A DNA stretch of 11,635 bases from an uncultured Solirubrobacteraceae bacterium. Lineage in GTDB: Bacteria > Actinomycetota > Thermoleophilia > Solirubrobacterales > Solirubrobacteraceae. The stretch is from positions 1 through 11,635 of the forward strand of contig CATPAX010000171.1 in the NCBI GenBank assembly GCA_955652215.1, in the 5' to 3' direction. Below the pieces are notes generated by a model, which worked only from the letters and a program-made list of their open reading frames with translations, ran no database searches and was not told the DNA's origin. The translations under genes and the position numbers were made by a program. Shown in pieces: positions 7,141 to 11,635 of this stretch (the stretch's first letter is position 1; every line of letters starts with the position of its first letter).

Positions 7141-7944
7141 TCAGTGCCCGGTGAACTCCGCCTCGCGCTTCTGGATGAAGGCGAGTACCCCCTCGGCGAA
7201 ATCTGAGGAATCGGCGCGCTGCTGCTGCAGCGTCGCCTCGAGCTCGAGGAGCTCCTCGAAGTTCGCGTAGAGCTTGTGGTTGATCGTGCGCTTGATGCTC
7301 GCGTAGGAGCCGGGAGGGCCGGTGGCGAGCCGCGAAGCGAGCGCTAGCACTGTTGGCTCGAGCTGCTCATCCTCGACCACGCGGTTGATCAGACCCCACT
7401 CGAGAGCCTGCGGAGCCTGGATCCGCTCCCCGAGGTAGGCGACCTCGAACGCCCTGGCATGCCCCACACGTGCCGGCAGAGTTGCCGACGCGCCCCCGTC
7501 AAGCCCGAGGCCGATGTTCACGAACGCCATCAGGAAGTAGGCCGACTGCGCGGCGACGACCAGATCACATGCGAGCGCCAAAGAGCAGCCGATCCCGACC
7601 GCCGGCCCGTTGACGGCGGCGATCACCGGCTTAGGAAGCGTTCGAAGGCGCAGGATCAGGGGGTTGTATGCCGTCCGCAGGCGGGTCGCGACGTCTGGCT
7701 TGCCCTCGGGAGTCGGTGGGGCCCCGGCCTTCAAGTCGGCGCCGGCTGAGAACGCCCGTCCTGCTCCGGTGATGACCATCGCCCGGATCTCCGGATCGTG
7801 CTCGACCACGCCCAGCATCTCGAGCAGCTCGGCGGCCAGCTCGGCGGTCCATGCGTTGAGCGTGTGGGGCCGATTGAGCGTCACTCGCGCCACCCGATCG
7901 GAGATGGTCAGCTCAACCGTCTCGAGGCCTCTGCGCTTCGGCAT
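7141..7944 (-). CDS. Enoyl-CoA hydratase/isomerase family (crotonase fold) protein
   Basis: A 267-residue cytoplasmic enzyme acting on a CoA thioester. Crotonase signatures are present: VTLNRPHTLNAWT (21-33), the first oxyanion-hole segment FSAGADLK (65-72) and the second, AAVNGPAVGIGCSLALACD (109-127). The stretch IGLGLDGGASATLPARVG (144-161) has Asp149 where true hydratases normally carry the catalytic Glu; this pattern is seen in PaaG-like isomerases. An isomerase, or a ring-modifying enzyme of aromatic-acid breakdown, is therefore as likely as a beta-oxidation hydratase. ATG at 7944 has GGAG 7 bases upstream (complement 7952-7955). It lies 17 bases after the ferredoxin stop and 2 bases before the acetyltransferase, within the same operon. 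Confidence 0.87.
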   Translation of the reverse strand: MPKRRGLETVELTISDRVARVTLNRPHTLNAWTAELAAELLEMLGVVEHDPEIRAMVITGAGRAFSAGADLKAGAPPTPEGKPDVATRLRTAYNPLILRLRTLPKPVIAAVNGPAVGIGCSLALACDLVVAAQSAYFLMAFVNIGLGLDGGASATLPARVGHARAFEVAYLGERIQAPQALEWGLINRVVEDEQLEPTVLALASRLATGPPGSYASIKRTINHKLYANFEELLELEATLQQQRADSSDFAEGVLAFIQKREAEFTGH

Positions 7945-7961
7945 CGCCGTGCTCCGAGCCG

Positions 7962-8210
7962 CTACCGGGCCTGGCCGAGAACGGCGCCGTCGTCATAGAG
8001 CTTGATCACGCGAACCGCGCCGGGGGGCGAAGCATCGAGGCACAACCGGCACAGGACGCATTCGTCGAGATTCTCGGCCACGATCTCGACCCCGCCCGGC
8101 CCCGCTCGGAAGATGTCCACCGGGCAGACCTCCTGAAGCTTTGCGGCGAGCTCGCGGTCACCGGCGACGGAGGCGTCGAGCTGAACATCAATGAACAGCC
8201 CGGCACTCAC
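7962..8210 (-). CDS. Small FixX-like [4Fe-4S] ferredoxin
   Basis: An 82-residue protein with four cysteines: C29 in EVCPVDIF and C51, C54, C57 in CVLCRLC. One CxxCxxC plus a distant upstream CP is the arrangement of a single [4Fe-4S] cluster kept from a two-cluster ferredoxin, as in FixX-type proteins that serve electron-transfer flavoprotein:quinone oxidoreductases. It probably carries electrons for an enzyme acting on a CoA ester. The start is the GTG at 8210, overlapping the ligase alpha stop as GTGA. The frame runs further upstream to 8435, but that part is a shadow of the alpha-subunit gene. No flavoprotein partner (FixA, FixB or FixC type) lies in the window, so its redox partner is unknown. 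Confidence 0.85.
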   Translation of the reverse strand: MSAGLFIDVQLDASVAGDRELAAKLQEVCPVDIFRAGPGGVEIVAENLDECVLCRLCLDASPPGAVRVIKLYDDGAVLGQAR

Positions 8211-9124
8211 GCAGCTGTCTCGATCTTCTCGCGCAGCATGTCCGGGATCGCCGCGATCTCCTCGGCTACCGAGATCCCCGCCTCTGCCAGACGCATGATC
8301 TTCTCGCCGGCCGTGTCGGCCTTGCCCTCGACGATCGTCCCAGCGTGACCAAAGCTCATTCCCGGCATCTCGTCCATGAACCGTCCCGCCATGAACGCGA
8401 CGATCGGAAGCCGCGAGTGCTTCTCGGTGACCCAACGAGCCAAATCGGCCTCCATCCGGCCACCCGGCTCCGTGTAGATGACGATCGCCCTCGTCTGCTC
8501 ATCGGCTTCGAACAGCGGCATCAGCTCGGCATAGGTGCTCCCGATGATTGCGTCGCCTCCGGCTGAGACTGCGGTGGACTGACCCAGCCCGGCTGCGGTC
8601 AGGGTGGAGGAGATCTCGGTGGTCATGCCGCCAGATCGGGAGATCACGCCGATCGGCCCGGGGGAGTAGGACTTCGCGGCGTCCTTGGCTGGACCGCCGA
8701 TGCCGCCCATCTTGATCACGTCGGGAACGATGATCCCCAGGCAGTTGGGGCCGATGATCCGCGCTCCGTGCTCGGATGCAAGCTCGACCATCTCGGCGAC
8801 GTCGCGGCGCGGGATCCGCTCGGTGACGATCACCACCAGCTTGACTCCGTTCTCGAGCGCTTCGAACACAGCGTCCTTGGTGAACGCCGGGGGGACGGTG
8901 ACGACGGAGCCGTCGATCGGCCCGCCGTGGTGTGCCACGGCCTGCGCGACGGTGTCGAACACCGGAACGCCGTGCACCTCTCGGCCCCGCCGGCCCGGAG
9001 TCACGCCCGCGACGATCTTCGCGCCTCGCCCGTAGTCAAGACACTCTCGGGTGAGATTGACCGCCTCGCGTCCGGTAATGCCCTGGACGATGAAGGTCGT
9101 GTGTTCGTCGATCAGGATCGACAT
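8207..9124 (-). CDS. ADP-forming acyl-CoA ligase alpha subunit (SucD/citryl-CoA synthetase-like)
   Basis: A 305-residue CoA-binding subunit of a two-subunit ligase that makes an acyl-CoA from an acid, CoA and ATP or GTP. VQGITGRE (13-20) and VAGVTPGRRG (38-47) form the CoA-binding fold. His260 in SFGHAGTIVEG is the phospho-histidine and TEPGG (218-222) carries the conserved Glu. Several motifs differ from ordinary SucD: GPNCLG (125-130) for GPNCPG, SRSGGMTTE (162-170) for SRSGTLTYE, and GGDAIIGSTY (189-198) for GGDPIPGTNF. The SRSGGM and GGDxxxGST forms are those of ATP-citrate lyase. The acid may therefore not be succinate. Automatic pipelines would call it sucD. ATG at 9124 shares one base with the beta-subunit stop (TGATG), and its own stop overlaps the ferredoxin start. 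Confidence 0.9.
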   Translation of the reverse strand: MSILIDEHTTFIVQGITGREAVNLTRECLDYGRGAKIVAGVTPGRRGREVHGVPVFDTVAQAVAHHGGPIDGSVVTVPPAFTKDAVFEALENGVKLVVIVTERIPRRDVAEMVELASEHGARIIGPNCLGIIVPDVIKMGGIGGPAKDAAKSYSPGPIGVISRSGGMTTEISSTLTAAGLGQSTAVSAGGDAIIGSTYAELMPLFEADEQTRAIVIYTEPGGRMEADLARWVTEKHSRLPIVAFMAGRFMDEMPGMSFGHAGTIVEGKADTAGEKIMRLAEAGISVAEEIAAIPDMLREKIETAA

Positions 9125-10347
9125 CAGATCTCGCTCTGCGCCGCCGCTGGACCGATCCGCTCGACTGCTCGCCGGGCGGCCTCGTGCAGCGAGACCGCGC
9201 GGTCGGCGTAGTCGACCCCGTAGCGCTCGAGGATCTTGAAGCCCTCCTCCTCCCAGGCGCCGGGGATCCGGAAGATCGCGATCTTTTCCGCCGGGTCAAA
9301 TCCGAGCTCCAGGCAAGCCTTGATCACTCCGCGCGCGACGATGTCCACCCGCGTGTTGGAGACGATCGACATCATCACCGCGATCTGCTCGACGCCCGGC
9401 TTGCTCAGCACCAGCTTGGCGAGTCCGCAGGTCTTGGCGACCGACGGGTTGCCGCCGATCTCGCAATAGTTGGCAGGCTGGCCCCCGTAGGTGCGGACCG
9501 CGTCGAACAAGGTCAGCGAGCCGCCACCAGCGCCGATCACCAGCCCGAGGTTGCCGTCGAACTCGGTCACGTTGCCGGCGACTCCGCGGTGGTCCTGGGC
9601 GTCGACCTCCTCACCCGCGAGCTCGAATGGGGTGGGCTCGCGAGCCTGGCGTGTCTCCTCGCCCCCGACCCCGAGCTCGGCCAGTATTTCGTGCTGGCGC
9701 AGCCGCGCTTCGTTCTCCATATCCATGTGCGCATCGAGCGCCACGAATGTTCCGTCCTCGAGCTCGCCGAGTGGGTTGATCTCCGCAAGCGTCATGTCGT
9801 AGCGGAGGAACAGCCGCGCGAGGCGCACCAGGATCGGCGTCAGGCGGGCGAGCGCCTGACCGGTGATGCCGAGCGAGCCGATCAGCTGCCGGGCCTGCCA
9901 ATCGCCGAACTCGCGCAGGGTCGAGAAGTGGGCGCTGACGACGTGCTCCGGGTGGTGCTCTGCGACCTCCTCGATGTCGATGCCGCCCATATCTGAGAAC
10001 AGCAGCACCGGCAGCTTGCGGGTCCCGTCCCAGACCACCCCGGCGTAGAGCTCGCGCTTGACAGCCGCGCGCGCGTCGACGAGGACCCCACGCGGGACGT
10101 GGCCGCCGATCTCGAGGCGCAGCACCCGCTCGGCCTGGACCGCCGCCTCGTCGGGGGTGTCCGCGAACTGCACTCCGCCGGCCTTCATCCTGCCGCCGGA
10201 GAGGACCTGTGACTTGATCACGACCGGCCCGGCGATATCGGCGGCGATCGCTCGTGCTTCCTCGGGCGTGCGGGCGAATCCGTGCCTGCTCACGGGGACC
10301 CCCGCCTTCGCGACGATCGCCCGCGATTCGTACTCGAAGAAGCGCAT
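9124..10347 (-). CDS. ADP-forming acyl-CoA ligase beta subunit, ATP-grasp (SucC/citryl-CoA synthetase-like)
   Basis: The 407-residue nucleotide-binding partner of the alpha subunit, slightly longer than a usual SucC (about 390). The N-terminal ATP-grasp part is typical: SQVLSGGRMKAGGV (46-59), GGIDIEEVAEHHPE (121-134), LAEINPLGELEDG (188-200). The C-terminal part departs from SucC. The succinate-contacting loop, normally GGIVRCD, reads SIVSNTRVD (327-335). QPANYCEIGGNPSVAKT (290-306) and IAIFRIPGAWEEEGFKIL (356-373) resemble ATP-citrate lyase (ANYGEYSG; IFVRRGGPNYQEGL). A citryl-CoA synthetase or another di- or tricarboxylate ligase is a real alternative to SucC. The start MRFFEYESRA aligns with MDLLEYQGKE of SucC. 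No Shine-Dalgarno is seen before the ATG, so the message may have a very short leader. It is the first gene of the operon. Confidence 0.9.
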   Translation of the reverse strand: MRFFEYESRAIVAKAGVPVSRHGFARTPEEARAIAADIAGPVVIKSQVLSGGRMKAGGVQFADTPDEAAVQAERVLRLEIGGHVPRGVLVDARAAVKRELYAGVVWDGTRKLPVLLFSDMGGIDIEEVAEHHPEHVVSAHFSTLREFGDWQARQLIGSLGITGQALARLTPILVRLARLFLRYDMTLAEINPLGELEDGTFVALDAHMDMENEARLRQHEILAELGVGGEETRQAREPTPFELAGEEVDAQDHRGVAGNVTEFDGNLGLVIGAGGGSLTLFDAVRTYGGQPANYCEIGGNPSVAKTCGLAKLVLSKPGVEQIAVMMSIVSNTRVDIVARGVIKACLELGFDPAEKIAIFRIPGAWEEEGFKILERYGVDYADRAVSLHEAARRAVERIGPAAAQSEI

Positions 10348-10399
10348 CCCGGCGCGGGAGGCTACCGAAGCGGATGACAGAGGGCCGGTACGCCGGGGA

Positions 10400-10428
10400 T
10401 TGTCAACTTATTCGATAATATCTACTAT
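10400..10428 (+). promoter_or_regulatory. Promoter of the sulfate-binding protein gene
   Basis: TTGTCA (10400-10405, one mismatch to TTGACA) and TACTAT (10423-10428, fits TANNNT) are separated by exactly 17 bases. They sit in an AT-rich island that stands out sharply from the GC-rich surroundings. Transcription would begin near 10435 and give a leader of about 65 bases. The same bases read TTGACA on the minus strand (10406-10401), but no matching -10 is found at 16-18 bases for the ligase operon. Confidence 0.6.
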
Positions 10429-10436
10429 CTAGATAG
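10425..10436. promoter_or_regulatory. Perfect 12-bp palindrome, probable operator
   Basis: CTATCTAGATAG is identical to its reverse complement and overlaps the predicted -10 and start point. GATA-A-TATC at 10414-10422 is a second, odd-length inverted repeat just upstream and shares the GATA/TATC half-site. A dimeric repressor bound here would block the sulfate-binding gene. It could also act on the divergent operon starting at 10347. The regulator cannot be named from the site. Confidence 0.5.
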
Positions 10437-10500
10437 AGAAAGTCCGGCCGAGTGGGATTGCCTCTCGGCTACCTGAACCCCAGCGAGAAAGACGACGCGA

Positions 10501-11592
10501 ATGAAAAGAACATGGCGAGCTGGTAACTGGTTGCGCGCGCTGACCCTGATCTGCGCAATCGCGATCGCTCTGGCGCTTGCCGGCTGCGGTGGGTCCTCGG
10601 ACTCGACGAGCAGCGGCGGCGCCGCGGGCAATGCGGCGGCGACATCGTCGACTAGCGGCGGCGGTGGGAACACGCAGCTTGCGCTGGTCGCCTACTCGAC
10701 GCCGAAGAGCGCATACGACGCGCTGATCAAGACCTATCAGGCCACCCCGGCTGGACGAAGCACCGCCGTCACCGAGTCCTTCGGTGCATCCGGAGCCCAG
10801 AGCCGGGCTGTCGCAACCGGCCTGCCCGCCGACGTGGTGGCGTTCTCCACGACACCCGATGTCACCCGCCTGGTTAAGGCCGGACTTGTCTCCAAGTCCT
10901 GGAACGCGGGGGCGACCAAGGGGATTGTCACCGACTCGGTCGTCGTCCTCGTCGTCCGCAAGGGCAACCCGAAGCACATCACGGGCTGGGATGACCTGGT
11001 CAAGCCGGGCGTCGATGTGATCACCCCCAACCCCTCGACCTCCGGGAGCGCGCGCTGGAACATCATGGCCGCGTACGGAGCGGAGCTCAAGGAGGGCAAG
11101 ACGCATTCCCAGGCGCTTGCCTACCTGCACACCCTCCTGACCAAGAATGTCAGCGTGCAGGACCCGAGCGGGAGCACGGCGCTGCAGACGTTCGCGTCGG
11201 GCAAGGGCGATGTCCTCATCTCGTATGAGAGTGAAGCGATCGCGGCCGAGAAGAAGGGCATCGCGGTCCAGTACGTGATCCCGTCTCAGACGATCCTGAT
11301 CCAGACGCCGATCGCCGTCACTACGAACAGCTCGCATGCCGCGGCGGCCCAGAAGTTCGTGAACTGGCTGCTGTCGCCGCCCGCCCAGACGATCTGGGCA
11401 AAGCACGGCTATCGGCCCGTCCTGCCGGCGGTGGCTGCGACGTTCGCCAGCAAGTACCCGACGCCGTCGCAACTGTTTACGGTCGATTCGTTGGGCGGAT
11501 GGAAGTCGGTGGCCAAGAAGTTCTTTGCCCCCTCGACTGGTCTGGTGACGAAGATCGAGGCAGCGGCAGGGGTCCCCACTGCCTCCAGCTGA
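10501..11592 (+). CDS. Sulfate/thiosulfate ABC transporter substrate-binding lipoprotein
   Basis: A 363-residue extracytoplasmic solute receptor of the Sbp/CysP type, which delivers sulfate, thiosulfate or a related oxyanion to an ABC importer. A basic start (MKRTWRAGNW), a hydrophobic core and the lipobox LAGC (26-29) predict a lipid anchor on Cys29. A Ser/Gly/Ala-rich linker (30-57) follows. Family motifs are LPADVVAFSTTPDVTRLVKA (108-127), the oxyanion-binding NPSTSGSARWN (177-187) and GKGDVLISYESEA (234-246). ATG at 10501 starts the signal peptide; the ribosome site is weak (GAGAAAG at 10485-10491). Permease and ATPase genes would be expected next, and the window stops 43 bases after the stop codon. 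Tungstate or molybdate receptors are related but lack this NPxTSGxxR pattern. Confidence 0.92.
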   Translation: MKRTWRAGNWLRALTLICAIAIALALAGCGGSSDSTSSGGAAGNAAATSSTSGGGGNTQLALVAYSTPKSAYDALIKTYQATPAGRSTAVTESFGASGAQSRAVATGLPADVVAFSTTPDVTRLVKAGLVSKSWNAGATKGIVTDSVVVLVVRKGNPKHITGWDDLVKPGVDVITPNPSTSGSARWNIMAAYGAELKEGKTHSQALAYLHTLLTKNVSVQDPSGSTALQTFASGKGDVLISYESEAIAAEKKGIAVQYVIPSQTILIQTPIAVTTNSSHAAAAQKFVNWLLSPPAQTIWAKHGYRPVLPAVAATFASKYPTPSQLFTVDSLGGWKSVAKKFFAPSTGLVTKIEAAAGVPTASS

Positions 11593-11635
11593 CGCATACG
11601 CGCTGCCGGCGCCGGCCCGCGCGCGCCTTCGGGTC
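11579..11635 (+). CDS. Possible start of an ABC permease gene, cut by window end
   Basis: After the binding-protein gene, one frame stays open to the window edge and reads LPPADAYALPAPARARLRV if begun at the CTG at 11579. A basic, Pro/Ala-rich lead-in of this kind is common before the first membrane helix of CysT-type permeases, and that gene normally follows the binding protein. There is no ATG, GTG or TTG in this frame after the upstream stop at 11546. The start would therefore be CTG, or lie beyond the window. Confidence 0.25.
   Translation, partial: MPPADAYALPAPARARLRV

Noticed and set aside
8006..8206. Alternative frame starting at a GTG within the ferredoxin gene
   Set aside because: The product is Ser/Pro/Arg-rich and lacks the ordered cysteines. 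The overlapping frame gives a clear ferredoxin.
10378..10406. Perfect TTGACA on the minus strand as -35 of the ligase operon
   Set aside because: At 16-18 bases downstream the sequence is CCTCTG-like, with no TANNNT hexamer, so a promoter cannot be supported.
1..11635. CRISPR arrays, insertion sequences, integrase or phage genes, tRNA genes
   Set aside because: No regularly spaced repeats, transposase or integrase motifs or tRNA cloverleaf were recognised on either strand.

Overview
The window is high-GC bacterial chromosome, most likely from an actinobacterium. The evidence is the strong GC bias throughout, GTG and TTG starts, an actinobacterial-style LexA, and a type A RNase P RNA with a P19-like helix. 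Placement in Thermoleophilia (Solirubrobacter-like) is a guess from gene style and cannot be proven from the sequence. No CRISPR array, insertion sequence, prophage gene or tRNA was seen.

Layout. (1) 1-824, plus strand: the 3' part of lexA, then a short gene for a four-cysteine zinc-ribbon protein. (2) 843-2372, minus strand: an exported TolB-like beta-propeller protein, convergent with the lexA pair. (3) about 2471-2820, plus strand: the RNase P RNA gene (rnpB), followed by a hairpin terminator. It fills what would otherwise be a gap of about 580 bases. (4) 2954-5437, plus strand: a secreted N-terminal-nucleophile hydrolase whose active-site residues match penicillin G acylase. A perfect 11-bp hairpin follows it and also overlaps the stop codon of the convergent operon. 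(5) 10347 down to 5472, minus strand: a tight six-gene operon. In order it encodes an ATP-grasp acyl-CoA ligase beta subunit, the ligase alpha subunit, a small FixX-like ferredoxin, a crotonase-fold CoA enzyme, a GNAT acetyltransferase and a ChrA-type transporter. Neighbouring genes overlap or lie at most 17 bases apart. (6) 10501-11592, plus strand: a sulfate/thiosulfate-type ABC substrate-binding lipoprotein. It is divergent from the operon and preceded by an AT-rich promoter with a perfect 12-bp palindrome. The window ends just inside what may be the cognate permease gene.

How the genes may work together. The first four genes of the large operon look like one CoA-ester pathway: a ligase activates a carboxylic acid, a crotonase rearranges or hydrates the CoA ester, and a ferredoxin carries electrons. 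The ligase would usually be named SucCD, but several motifs in both subunits resemble ATP-citrate lyase or citryl-CoA synthetase more than succinyl-CoA synthetase, so the substrate may not be succinate. Other points worth a second look are the apparent absence of helix P18 from the RNase P RNA, the palindrome over the -10 of the sulfate-binding gene, and the penicillin-G-acylase-like catalytic residues. I see no clearly new defence or mobile system.
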